From PALSA-1004 sp947474275 (GTDB taxonomy: Bacteria > Pseudomonadota > Gammaproteobacteria > Burkholderiales > SG8-41), in assembly GCA_947474275.1 (NCBI GenBank), contig CANJHY010000037.1, positions 1 through 31,119 on the forward strand: a stretch of DNA of 31,119 nucleotides, in the 5' to 3' direction. Numbering within the stretch: position 1 is the stretch's first letter; each line of letters opens with the position of its first letter. Position numbers and translations under genes: made by a program. The notes beneath the pieces are model-generated. The model had not been told where the DNA came from. It saw only the letters and a list, made by a program, of their open reading frames with translations, and did not search any database. This document shows, one piece after another, positions 6,642 to 14,899 of this stretch.

Positions 6642-7532
6642 ATGCAAGCAGCCCGGGTTTCCGCGCCATCAGGCGCCCGTTCCACAGTGGTTGAAGTTGT
6701 TCCATCCGGCAAGGCGTGCGGCGCGGAAGTGCGCGGCGTCGATCTTGTCAACCTCACCGCCGCGATGTTTGACGGCATCCGGCAGGCCCTTTACGACCAC
6801 CAGGTGGTGGTGGTCAGGGGGCAGCCGATCGACGATCCGCAATTGATCGCCTTCGGCAAGCGATTCGGCGAACTCGAGCCGCCAGGCATGAGCATCATTG
6901 GCAAACCTTATATCGACGCCTATCCCGACGTGCTGGTGATCTCCAACATCATCGAGGATGGTCAGCCCAAGGGCAATCTCGGTGCCGGCGAGGCGATCTG
7001 GCATACCGACATGTCATACCGGGACGTGCCGGTTTCGTACGCAATATTGCATGCGCTGGAGTTGCCGCCGGTCGGCGGCAACACGTATTTTTCCAACCAG
7101 TATCTCGCGTGCGACACGCTGCCAGCGGCAACGCGCAGCGCGCTCGACGGCAAAATGATCATCCATGACGAGTCGTACAACAGCGGTGGACAGTTGCGCA
7201 AAGGCTTCAAGGAAGTCAGCGATCCGCGCGCGGCGCCGGGCGCGCGGCACCCGGTATTCCGCGTGCATCCGGCCACCGGCAGGAAGGCGCTGTATCTCGG
7301 CCGGCGCCGCAACGCCTATATCCTTGGCTTGCCGCTGGATGAAAGCGAAGCGCTGCTCGACGAATTATGGGCGCAGGCGTCGCGGCCGGAATTCACCTGG
7401 GGCCATGAATGGAAGCTCGGTGACACGCTGATCTGGGACAATCGTTGCCTCGTGCACCGGCGCGACCCTTTCGATGCCAGCGAGCGGCGCATGATGCATC
7501 GCGTTCAGGTGAGGGGCGAGCGACCGCAATAG
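6642..7532 (+). CDS. TauD/TfdA-family Fe(II)/2-oxoglutarate-dependent dioxygenase
   Basis: The 296-residue protein has the full facial triad: His121-x-Asp123 in IWHTDMSY and the distal His272 in WDNRCLVHRRD. Arg287 in RRMMHRVQV is placed to bind the 2-oxoglutarate carboxylate. Family members hydroxylate a substrate carbon next to a sulfonate, ether, amine or carboxylate group, coupled to oxidation of 2-oxoglutarate to succinate. A strong AGGAGG lies 5 bases before the ATG. It is divergent from the GntR regulator with an operator-like site in between. Together with the enolase-superfamily enzyme and the amidohydrolase it forms a likely catabolic route; the substrate is unknown. Confidence 0.9.
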   Translation: MQAARVSAPSGARSTVVEVVPSGKACGAEVRGVDLVNLTAAMFDGIRQALYDHQVVVVRGQPIDDPQLIAFGKRFGELEPPGMSIIGKPYIDAYPDVLVISNIIEDGQPKGNLGAGEAIWHTDMSYRDVPVSYAILHALELPPVGGNTYFSNQYLACDTLPAATRSALDGKMIIHDESYNSGGQLRKGFKEVSDPRAAPGARHPVFRVHPATGRKALYLGRRRNAYILGLPLDESEALLDELWAQASRPEFTWGHEWKLGDTLIWDNRCLVHRRDPFDASERRMMHRVQVRGERPQ

Positions 7533-7550
7533 CGCTACTGCGGCACCAAG

Positions 7551-8048
7551 CTACTTCTTGGGCGTGCGCGAGAGGCAGGCGAACGGCAGGAAGGCGGCCG
7601 GAACATTGGTCCTGTTCTGGCCGTGTATGGTCATTTTTTCGGGCGCTTCGGCGTAGCCGCAGACCCAGGTCACCGGCACGACAGGCGCGTCTTCCACCAC
7701 CGCCGCGCGCAGCGTGAGGATCTTGCCGTTGATGACGCCGTTCGCGCGGTTGCCGAACGTGATGTGTATCGAGCCGTCCTCGACCGCCACCGCACTGATC
7801 GCATTGTTGACGATTTTGTCGGCAGGTGGCAACACGGCGCTCGCATTGTCCGGCGGAAACGTCTGCAGCATCGCCCACGACGCGGCGTTCGGCGTTTTCG
7901 CGATGTCGGCGAGCGGTAGCGCGGCGTTGATCTGGTCGCGGATGATCTGGTCCTGGAAGCTGGGCGCCGCCATCAGCGCGAGGATGGCGACGATCGCCAC
8001 CACCACCAACATCTCTATCATGGAAAAACCGGTGGAACGTATTGCCAT
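7551..8048 (-). CDS. type IV pilin-like protein with prepilin leader
   Basis: The 165-residue protein begins with a short basic leader MAIRSTG followed by FSMIEMLVVVAIVAILALMA. Cleavage is expected after Gly7, with N-methylated Phe+1 and the invariant Glu+5. The hydrophobic helix continues into a globular domain. Two Cys near the C-terminus (VTWVCGY and PFACLS) could close the pilin D-loop. It may be a major pilin or minor pseudopilin of a type IV pilus. No other pilus genes are within reach, so its machinery must be encoded elsewhere. Confidence 0.85.
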   Translation of the reverse strand: MAIRSTGFSMIEMLVVVAIVAILALMAAPSFQDQIIRDQINAALPLADIAKTPNAASWAMLQTFPPDNASAVLPPADKIVNNAISAVAVEDGSIHITFGNRANGVINGKILTLRAAVVEDAPVVPVTWVCGYAEAPEKMTIHGQNRTNVPAAFLPFACLSRTPKK

Positions 8049-8192
8049 GTTCGGGGCGCCTGATGCGGGAAGACGCGGGGCCGCAATCTTCAGATGGTCG
8101 ATGCCGGAATCATAGCGGATAAAGCCTGCGGCGAGGAGCGCCGCGCCGCGTGCCGCGAATGGATGACGCGCAACGCGGCGCGCCGAAATGTG

Positions 8193-8426
8193 TCAGCCGC
8201 CCTTGCCTTTTTGCGCCAGGTGGATGAGCGCGGAAGTGCCGAACGCCGAACCGCCATATTGGGCCGCTACCTCGTAGGTCTGCTCGCGCCGGGACATTTC
8301 AATCAGCGCAAAAGGCGATGGTTCACGGTGCACCTTGACTGACGTGACACTGCCGAAAGCGGCGCAACTCTCCGTAATCGCGCGCTCGACGATAGGGTCG
8401 GTATCCTGCAGATCCACTTCCAGCAT
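8193..8426 (-). CDS. small RRM-like (ferredoxin-fold) protein
   Basis: The 77-residue protein follows an excellent AGGAGG ribosome site 5 bases before ATG. Its predicted order strand (MLEVDLQ), helix (DPIVERAITESCAAFG), strand (SVTSVKVH), strand (PFALIEMS), helix (YEVAAQYGG), strand (SALIHLA) is the beta-alpha-beta-beta-alpha-beta plan of an RNA-recognition motif. PFALIEMS would stand in the RNP-1 position but lacks the full set of aromatics. It could be a minimal RNA-binding protein, though that is inferred from the fold pattern only. No operon partner is evident. Confidence 0.65.
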   Translation of the reverse strand: MLEVDLQDTDPIVERAITESCAAFGSVTSVKVHREPSPFALIEMSRREQTYEVAAQYGGSAFGTSALIHLAQKGKGG

Positions 8427-8529
8427 ATTTGCCTCCTTGCCGCTCCAGCCGCTTTGATCAATGTCGGTCTATGTACAAGCCTGCGGGCTGGCGCAGGCCG
8501 TCTAAACTTTCTGCAATTTTCGGGCCAAG

Positions 8530-8557
8530 ACGCATAAGTGGCTTAAAAGTGCGTTTT
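8530..8557 (+). terminator. bulged hairpin followed by a short T-run
   Basis: ACGCATAAG (8530-8538) can pair with CTTA (8542-8545) and TGCGT (8550-8554) around the loop TGG, with an AAAG bulge, followed by four T's. It resembles a weak plus-strand intrinsic terminator. No plus-strand gene ends immediately upstream, so either a small transcript from 8430-8530 ends here or the hairpin serves another role. Confidence 0.3.
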
Positions 8558-8595
8558 GACGATCCAAAGCGCTATTTATTGGGGGGAGGCACATG

Positions 8596-8636
8596 ATGGA
8601 CCGTAAAAGTCCGTGCAAGCCTGCCGTAAAGCAGGC
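8596..8636 (+). other. two tandem hairpins with matching CGTAAA loops
   Basis: Hairpin 1 is ATGGAC (8596-8601), loop CGTAAAA, GTCCGT (8609-8614), with one G-T pair in the stem. Hairpin 2 is GCCTGC (8619-8624), loop CGTAAA, GCAGGC (8631-8636), a perfect six-pair stem. Both loops begin CGTAAA and both stems close on a C-G pair, with four bases between the hairpins. The pair sits just after a GGGGGGAGG purine run in a 253-base gap between the RRM-like and aldo/keto reductase genes. Paired identical loops suggest a structured RNA bound by a protein or ligand, but I match it to no known family. Confidence 0.4.
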
Positions 8637-8679
8637 ACCGGCTGCCGAGGACTTGACGCTCTGGCGGGGTGGTGGCGCG

Positions 8680-9513
8680 CTACAGCATTTCGAGCGCGCT
8701 CGGCCCGTGCGGCGGCAGAAACAGTCCGTCGAGTTCCTTGAGTTGCGCCGCGGTCAGAGGGTGGGCTAGCGCGCCCAGATTTTCGCGCAGCCGCTCGCGC
8801 TGTCCGGATTTCGGGATGACGATGACATCGTCTGCAGCCAGCAGCCAGGCGAGCGCCGCCTGCGCCGGCGTCATGCCGTGACGCTGCGCAAAAGTCTTGA
8901 GTTTCGCGTTGCTCGCGAGCCTTGCCTGTTCGAGCGGCGAATACGCCATGACCGGAACGCGCCGCTCGCGCAGCCACGGCAGCAGGTCCCATTCGATGCC
9001 GCGGCGCGTCAGGTTATACAGCAGCTGGTTGGTCGCGACTTCGGCGCCGCCGGCGAGCGGCCACATTTCCTGCATGTCGGAGAAATCCAGATTGCTGACA
9101 CCGTAGTGGCGGATCTTGCCGGCGCTTTTGAGAGCCATCAGCGCTTCCAGCGTTTCCGCGAACGGCACGCCGCCGCGCCAGTGCAGCAGGTAAAGATCGA
9201 GCCGGTCGGTTTTCAAACGCTTAAGACTTTTTTCGCACGCGCTAACGGTGCCGCGCCGTGTCGCGTTGTGCGGCAGGACTTTGCTGACGAGAAAAACTTC
9301 ATCGCGCCGTCCGGCGATCGCTTCGCCGACGAGTTGCTCGGCGCGGCCATCGCCGTACATCTCCGCGGTGTCGATGAGAGTGGCGCCGAGATCGAGGCCC
9401 AGCCGCAACGCTGCAATTTCTTCCGCGCGCGTCGCGCGGTCGTCGCCCATGTACCACGTGCCCTGGCCGAACGCGGGAACGCGTTCGCCGGTATTCAGTG
9501 TGACGGTTTTCAC
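8680..9513 (-). CDS. aldo/keto reductase
   Basis: The 277-residue protein is an NAD(P)H-dependent TIM-barrel reductase. The catalytic tetrad is present: Asp48 (LIDTAEMYG), Tyr53, Lys78 (LVSKVLP) and His111 (YLLHWRG). The nucleotide-binding C-terminus IPKSGQRERLRENLGAL is also present. It acts in the cytoplasm on aldehydes or ketones of unknown identity. The start is GTG with only a weak ribosome site. It follows nrdJ on the same strand after 39 bases, so it may be read through from that promoter. Confidence 0.9.
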   Translation of the reverse strand: MKTVTLNTGERVPAFGQGTWYMGDDRATRAEEIAALRLGLDLGATLIDTAEMYGDGRAEQLVGEAIAGRRDEVFLVSKVLPHNATRRGTVSACEKSLKRLKTDRLDLYLLHWRGGVPFAETLEALMALKSAGKIRHYGVSNLDFSDMQEMWPLAGGAEVATNQLLYNLTRRGIEWDLLPWLRERRVPVMAYSPLEQARLASNAKLKTFAQRHGMTPAQAALAWLLAADDVIVIPKSGQRERLRENLGALAHPLTAAQLKELDGLFLPPHGPSALEML

Positions 9514-9552
9514 GCGACCATGACCGGCAGAGCGACGGTTTTCATGCGCCGC

Positions 9553-12396
9553 CTATCCGCACGCTCCAATGGCGCCGCAGGCGGTGCAGAATTCGCAGCC
9601 GTCTTTTTTGATCACCGCCGAATTGCCGCATTCCTTGCACAGCTTGCCGTGTGCCGGACGGTAATCGAAGGTGACCGCCTTATGGTCATCGTCCGGCATT
9701 TCGAGTACGCCCATGTCGTTGACCGGAAAACCACGTTCGTCGAGTATGCCCAGCAGCGCGTAGCGATGAATGATGAGGCGCGCGACATACGCCACGGTGC
9801 TGAGATAATTTTCCTGGCGCTCGGTGCCCGGCACGCGCGCCATGAAGTCCCCGAGCGGCTCGTCGTACGACAAAAGCTTTCTCAGTTTCATGCCGATCCA
9901 CGCAGGATCGATCACGCGCATGTCGAGCGACAGCACCTTGCACAGGCCGTCGAGCGCCTTGGGATAGGCGCCTGCCATCCACATCGAATAGGGCCGGCGC
10001 TGGCCATTGGGCAGCACCAGTTCTTTCAACATCAGCACGAAATCGTCGTCCGAGCTCGGGTTGTAGACGTCTACCGTCCACGACATCGTGCCGTCGGTGC
10101 CCGTCTTGGGTTCCTTGCTGGCGAACAGGGCGTTGAGCACGGGCGATTTGCCGCCGGCTTCGGCGAGCGCGCCGAGTTTGTCCACGCGATGGCGCACGAT
10201 GCACGCGAACGCGGCAACGATGCTGGGCACGCGCAGCGGTTTGCCGTCCGGCGGCATCGCGCAGTCGAACGCGTCGCCGCCGGTGCGCGCCAGCACGTCG
10301 AGCTTCATGCGCAGCCACTGGGCGTCGAGAGCGCGCATGTCCATCGACAGCGTTTTCGCAATCGCGCCGAGGCCGCGCGGCTGTTCGTTGCCGTTGATCC
10401 ACACTTCGAACGGGTAGGGCGCGCCGTTTTCCACGTGGCCGACGAAGATGGCGAAACGTCCGAACGGCGATTCAACCATGTAGGTCCACGACGGATTGCC
10501 GTCCGGCAACACGGGGCGTCCGGGCCAGCGCAGGCTCAGCAGCGCCGGTTCAGGCGCCGCATCGAGCCGGATGCGGCGGTCGGTATCGGAGGTATCGAGG
10601 TCGTTGGGCTCGGCGGTCGCGGCCGGAGTGACGGAGAGCACGCTGCCTAACACGGCATTCGGCCGGTAAGTAGCGATGCCTTTCAGTCCCGATTTCCACG
10701 CTTCGAAGTAAAGGTCTGCGAACTGGTCGTAGGGATAGTTCTCCGGCACGTTCACGGTCTTGCTGATGGCCGAATCGACGAACGGCGCGATCGCCGCCAC
10801 CATTCGCATGTGGTCGAGCGCCGAGATTTCGAGCGCGGTGATGAAGTGCGCGGGCAGTTTCTCCACGTCGCCGCCATAGTGTCGGTACAGGCGCCACGCG
10901 TGATCTTCGACGTCATAGGTGCGATGCGTGTCATCGGGCATGCGCTTTTTGCGCTGATAAGTCCACGCGTAAGGCGGCTCTATGCCGTTCGATGCGTTGT
11001 CCGCAAACGCCAGCGAGATGGTGCCGGTCGGCGCGATCGACAGGAGGTGGCTGTTGCGCACGCCGTGCGCGGCGATTTCTTTTTTAAGCGCCGCCGGCAG
11101 GCGCGAGGCGAAGCGCGGCGCGGCCAGGTAGTGCTGCGCGTCGAACAGCGGAAATGCGCCTTTTTCCTTCGCGATGGCAAGCGATGCCGCATAGGATTCG
11201 TCGCGCATGAAAGCGGCAATTTTGCCGCCCATGTTGCGGGCTTCGCCAGTATCGTATTTGAGGCCAAGCATGACGAGCGTGTCGCCGAGGCCGGTGAAGC
11301 CGAGCCCGATGCGGCGCTTGGCGTGCGCTTCCGCCTGCTGCTGCTGCAGCGGCCACACGGTGGCTTCGAGCACGTTGTCGAGCATGCGCACTGCCGGGTG
11401 AATGACGCGCGCGAACGCTGCGAAATCGAAACTCGCCGTGGGGCGGAAAGCGTCGGTGACGAACAGCGTGAGATTGATGCTGCCCAGACAGCAGCAACCG
11501 TATGCGGGCAGCGGCTGCTCGCCGCAAGGATTGGTCGCGGCCAGCTGCTCGCAGTAAGACAGGTTATCGTCGTCGTTGATGCGGTCGATGAACACTATGC
11601 CGGGTTCGGCATGATCGTAAGTCGATTGCATGACCTGCCGCCACAGGTCGCGCGCCTTCACCGTGCGGTAGACCCAGGCGCCGTCCTCGCGCGGGGACCT
11701 CTGCCGCTCGTCGGCGCGCGTGTCGGGCGGCGTCTTGTGCACGAGTTCCCAGTCGCCGTCGGTCTCGACGGCGCGCATGAACGCGTCGGTCACCGCGATG
11801 CTGACGTTGAAGTTCGAAAGATCGCCGTGGTCCTTGGCATGGATGAAGGTTTCGATGTCGGGGTGGTCGCAGCGCAATATGCCCATCTGCGCGCCGCGCC
11901 GCGAGCCCGCGGATTCGACCGTCTCGCAACTGCGGTCGAACACGCGCATATAGGATACCGGGCCGCTGGCGCTCGAATGCGTGCCGCGCACGTACGCGCC
12001 TTTCGGCCGGATCGCCGAAAAATCGTAGCCGACGCCGCCGCCGCGCCGCATGGTTTCCGCGGCCTCCATCAGCGCGACGTAGATGCCGGGCCGGCCATCA
12101 ACCGTTTGGGAAACCGAGTCGCCGACGGGCTGCACGAAACAATTGATCAAGGTCGCCTGCAAGTCGGTGCCGGCGGCGGAATTCACGCGTCCGCCCGGAA
12201 TGAATCCGCCGACCAGCGCTTCGAAGAACGCCGTCTCCCAGCGCGCGGGATCGTGCTCGACCGCGGCCAGCGCGCGCGCTACCCGGCGCCGCACGTCGTC
12301 AGCGGACTTCTCGTCGCCTTTCGCGTACTTTTCCAGCAGCACATCGATGCTGACTTGTTGTTGCGGCAGGGCGAGCTTGGAATCGTCGGGTTTCAT
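9553..12396 (-). CDS. nrdJ: adenosylcobalamin-dependent (class II) ribonucleotide reductase
   Basis: The 947-residue enzyme reduces ribonucleotides to deoxyribonucleotides using a B12-derived radical, without needing oxygen. NPCGEQPLPAYG carries the thiyl-radical Cys291 and Glu293. The redox pair is probably Cys86 (ATLINCFVQPVGDS) with Cys302 just after the active loop. The barrel block SIAPTGTISLAF is intact. Two repeated TSCPD-like domains follow, at about residues 625-735 and 760-880; compare KTLSMDMRALDAQW with KVLSLDMRVIDPAW. A C-terminal cluster (CKECGN, CEFCTACGAIGAC) can bind zinc or relay electrons. ATG 12396 is preferred over 12426 because AAGG precedes it. An FNR-type box lies upstream. 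No cobalamin riboswitch is visible. Confidence 0.95.
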   Translation of the reverse strand: MKPDDSKLALPQQQVSIDVLLEKYAKGDEKSADDVRRRVARALAAVEHDPARWETAFFEALVGGFIPGGRVNSAAGTDLQATLINCFVQPVGDSVSQTVDGRPGIYVALMEAAETMRRGGGVGYDFSAIRPKGAYVRGTHSSASGPVSYMRVFDRSCETVESAGSRRGAQMGILRCDHPDIETFIHAKDHGDLSNFNVSIAVTDAFMRAVETDGDWELVHKTPPDTRADERQRSPREDGAWVYRTVKARDLWRQVMQSTYDHAEPGIVFIDRINDDDNLSYCEQLAATNPCGEQPLPAYGCCCLGSINLTLFVTDAFRPTASFDFAAFARVIHPAVRMLDNVLEATVWPLQQQQAEAHAKRRIGLGFTGLGDTLVMLGLKYDTGEARNMGGKIAAFMRDESYAASLAIAKEKGAFPLFDAQHYLAAPRFASRLPAALKKEIAAHGVRNSHLLSIAPTGTISLAFADNASNGIEPPYAWTYQRKKRMPDDTHRTYDVEDHAWRLYRHYGGDVEKLPAHFITALEISALDHMRMVAAIAPFVDSAISKTVNVPENYPYDQFADLYFEAWKSGLKGIATYRPNAVLGSVLSVTPAATAEPNDLDTSDTDRRIRLDAAPEPALLSLRWPGRPVLPDGNPSWTYMVESPFGRFAIFVGHVENGAPYPFEVWINGNEQPRGLGAIAKTLSMDMRALDAQWLRMKLDVLARTGGDAFDCAMPPDGKPLRVPSIVAAFACIVRHRVDKLGALAEAGGKSPVLNALFASKEPKTGTDGTMSWTVDVYNPSSDDDFVLMLKELVLPNGQRRPYSMWMAGAYPKALDGLCKVLSLDMRVIDPAWIGMKLRKLLSYDEPLGDFMARVPGTERQENYLSTVAYVARLIIHRYALLGILDERGFPVNDMGVLEMPDDDHKAVTFDYRPAHGKLCKECGNSAVIKKDGCEFCTACGAIGACG

Positions 12397-12513
12397 TTTC
12401 GGGCCTTGATATCTACAGGCATACATTGCCGCTATGGGCGCATTTTACCCGCCGGTCGGGCCGCTCGCACGGGAGCGCGCGAATATAACCGCCACCGCGG
12501 CCCGTTTTCATGA

Positions 12514-12555
12514 ATAGTAGGCACGCGTCATGCGGCTTGCTTTGATCTGGATCAG
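12514..12555 (-). promoter_or_regulatory. FNR/Anr-type box and -10 element upstream of nrdJ
   Basis: TTGATCTGGATCAG (12542-12555) matches the FNR/Anr consensus TTGAT-N4-ATCAA in all but the last base. On the minus strand a TACTAT -10-like hexamer occupies 12519-12514. It predicts a start near 12507, which puts the box centre at about -41.5, the classical activating distance. No comparable -10 lies at the right distance on the plus strand, so the site points to nrdJ rather than pssA. Induction under oxygen limitation would suit an oxygen-independent reductase. Confidence 0.6.
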
Positions 12556-12635
12556 TCGGGGCGCGATAGGTGCAACAACAAGCCGTCGCACGTCGCGCCG
12601 GTCCGTGCCGGGGCCGGTGGGTTATACTAAAAAAG

Positions 12636-13282
12636 ATGACTCTTCAGTCGATGCCCTCGCCGCTCAAAGCACGCAAACATTTCTCGATGCTGCGGGGTTT
12701 TCATCTCGCCGACTTTTTCACGCTCGCCAATGCGGCCTGCGGGGTGGCGATGATTTTTCTCGCCATGATCTACGTCGGCAATGCATCAGCGGCCCATTTC
12801 TATGCCGCGGCGGCGATGGCGCCGGCGGCTTTCGTATTTGACGTCCTCGACGGCCGCATCGCGCGCTGGCGGCACACTCATTCCGCACTGGGGCGAGAAC
12901 TCGATTCGCTGGCCGATGTCATCTCGTTTGGCGTCGCCCCGCGGCGCTCGGTTATGCAGCCGGCCTGCGCGGTGGCTGGGACTGGATGGTGTTGATTTAC
13001 TTCGTTTGTTGCGGCGTTAGCAGACTGGCCAGATATAACGTGACCGCCGAAAGCCTGTCGCAAGGCAGCGACAAGGCGGCTTATTTTGAAGGCACACCGA
13101 TTCCCACCAGCGTATTGCTGGTCGCGGTGCTGGCGGTGCTCGAGTGGCAGGACCGGCTGGGCGAGAATATTTACGGCGGCGTGTGGACCTGCGGGCCGTG
13201 GGATCTGCATCCGCTGGCGCTCATGTTCCTGTTGTCGGGCACGCTGATGATCAGTAAAACGTTGCGAATACCCAAACTTTGA
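12636..13282 (+). CDS. pssA: CDP-diacylglycerol-serine O-phosphatidyltransferase, frameshifted
   Basis: The CDP-alcohol phosphotransferase motif is complete: DGRIARWRHTHSALGRELDS, then Leu-Ala-Asp, within a multi-helix membrane protein. This enzyme makes phosphatidylserine, the precursor of phosphatidylethanolamine, at the inner membrane. The first frame loses sense after VISFGVAP. The continuation AALGYAAGLRGGWDWMVLIY is in the next frame, which then runs to 13282. One base is missing at the CCCC run 12937-12940. Restored, the protein has about 215 residues and normal C-terminal helices. Because the gene is normally essential, a sequencing error or very recent mutation is more likely than an old pseudogene. 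The start could be ATG 12636 or 12651. Confidence 0.85.
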
Positions 13283-13314
13283 AGGCAACCGGCCGGTGGG
13301 CCGGTGAAATCTAA

Positions 13315-14820
13315 ATGTCTGCAGCAACTGTCTCCGCTCCCAGCTATAACGAACTCTGCCGCGTGTGGTCGCGTCTCTACCGCTTCAACCATCTCGCTTC
13401 CATCGTCGGCTGGGACCGCAACGCGATGATGCCGCCCAAGGGCAATGAGGCGCGCGCCGCCGCGGAAGCGGAGTTGAGCGCCTTGATCCATCGCACGCGC
13501 ACGGAACCGCGCCTGGCGGAATTGTTGCGCGCGGCGGAGCAGGAGCCGCTCGCGGACGTCGAACGTGCCAACCTGCGCGAGATTCGGCGCGACTGGCGCG
13601 ATGCCAACGCGTTGCCGGAAGCTCTGGTCGAAGCCAAGACGCTGGCGGGCGCGAAATGCGAGCACGCGTGGCGCAGCCAGCGCCCGGCGAACGACTGGCC
13701 TGGATTTCTTGAAAATTTTCGTGAAGTCGTGAAGCTCGCGCGCGAAGAATCGCAATTGCTCGCCGCCGACAGCGGACTCACGCGCTACGACGCGCTGATG
13801 GACCGCTTCGAACCCGGTGTGCGCGCTGCGGATATCGACCGCATATTCGCGGACGTTAAACAATGGTTGCCGGACCTGGTCTCGCGCGTGCAGGCGAAGC
13901 AGCGCGATGAAAAAAACATTGCACCAATCCCGCCGTTTCCCGTCGCGGGCCAGCGTACGTTGAATCTCGCTGTGATGCAATTGCTGGGATTCGATTTTGC
14001 CGCCGGGCGGCTCGACGAAAGCACGCATCCTTTCAGCGGCGGCGTGCCGGAAGACGTGCGCCTGACCACGCGTTATCGCGCTGAGGATTTCGCGCAAAGC
14101 CTGATGGGCTCTATCCACGAAACCGGCCACGCGCGCTTCGAGCAGAACCTGCCGCGTGAGTGGCTGGGCCAGCCGATAGGTGTGGCGCGCTCGTACGGCA
14201 TCCACGAAAGCCAGAGCCTGTCTTTCGAGATGCAGCTCGCGCGCAGCCGCGGTTTCGTCGGCCTGTTGGCGCCCATGCTGAGCGCGCAATTCGGCGCGCA
14301 GCCGGCGTTCTCGGCGGACAATTTGTTCAGGCTGCTGACGCGTGTAAAGCCCGGCTTCATACGGGTAGACGCCGACGAAGTGACTTATCCGGCGCACGTG
14401 ATACTGCGCTACGAGATAGAGCGCGCGCTGATCGAGGGCGAAATCGAAGCCGAGGACATACCTGCGCTATGGGACGAAAAGATGAAAGGGCTGCTGGGGC
14501 TCGATACGCGCGGCAATTTCAAGGACGGCTGCATGCAGGACGTGCACTGGACCGAAGGCGCGTTCGGTTATTTTCCAAGCTACACACTGGGCGCCATGTA
14601 CGCGGCGCAATGGTTTGCCGCGATGCGCCGCGCCACGCCGGACCTCGACGCGCGGATAGCGGCCGGCGACCTCGCACCGGTTTTCGCGTGGCTCAATGCA
14701 AATATCTGGTCGCAGGCAAGCCGCTGGGACACGCCGGAACTGGTGCGGCGCGCGAGCGGCGAAGCGCTGAATCCGCAGCATCTGCGTAAACATCTCGAGA
14801 CCCGCTACCTGGGATCTTGA
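13315..14820 (+). CDS. carboxypeptidase Taq-type metallopeptidase (M32)
   Basis: The 501-residue protein is an all-helical zinc carboxypeptidase that removes C-terminal residues from peptides in the cytoplasm. The zinc motif HETGH spans 268-272, and the third ligand is probably Glu298 in IHESQS. The family blocks THPFSGG, VTYPAHVILRYEIE and DVHWTEGAFGYFPSY are all present, and the length is typical. It begins 32 bases after pssA on the same strand, so it may be co-transcribed, though no functional link is apparent. Confidence 0.93.
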   Translation: MSAATVSAPSYNELCRVWSRLYRFNHLASIVGWDRNAMMPPKGNEARAAAEAELSALIHRTRTEPRLAELLRAAEQEPLADVERANLREIRRDWRDANALPEALVEAKTLAGAKCEHAWRSQRPANDWPGFLENFREVVKLAREESQLLAADSGLTRYDALMDRFEPGVRAADIDRIFADVKQWLPDLVSRVQAKQRDEKNIAPIPPFPVAGQRTLNLAVMQLLGFDFAAGRLDESTHPFSGGVPEDVRLTTRYRAEDFAQSLMGSIHETGHARFEQNLPREWLGQPIGVARSYGIHESQSLSFEMQLARSRGFVGLLAPMLSAQFGAQPAFSADNLFRLLTRVKPGFIRVDADEVTYPAHVILRYEIERALIEGEIEAEDIPALWDEKMKGLLGLDTRGNFKDGCMQDVHWTEGAFGYFPSYTLGAMYAAQWFAAMRRATPDLDARIAAGDLAPVFAWLNANIWSQASRWDTPELVRRASGEALNPQHLRKHLETRYLGS

Positions 14821-14899
14821 GTTCGCGCGCGCCGCGTCCGGTGCGTGACGGCGGGATGGGTTACATTATCGCTCCGCCATCCTGAGGAATTCCGCCATC

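Noticed and set aside
6571..6705. N-terminal extension of the GntR regulator
   Set aside because: It would overlap the TauD/TfdA start and its ribosome site, and adds residues not seen in GntR proteins.
8593..8769. 58-codon open frame after a GGGGGGAGG purine run
   Set aside because: It covers the tandem hairpins and then runs antisense into the aldo/keto reductase; composition is uninformative, so the purine run alone does not support a protein.
8878..10650. 590-residue plus-strand open frame opposite the aldo/keto reductase and nrdJ
   Set aside because: It is antisense to two well-conserved genes, has the Arg/Ala/His-rich composition of a GC-rich shadow frame and shows no domain motif or ribosome site.
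10810..12513. 567-residue plus-strand open frame opposite nrdJ
   Set aside because: Shadow of the nrdJ coding strand; no recognisable motifs.
12397..12635. Cobalamin riboswitch expected before a B12-dependent reductase
   Set aside because: No B12-box or kissing-loop elements are visible; only the FNR-type box and -10 element stand out.
13171..14397. 408-residue minus-strand open frame opposite the M32 carboxypeptidase
   Set aside because: The opposite strand encodes an intact metallopeptidase with HETGH; this frame is a high-GC artefact.
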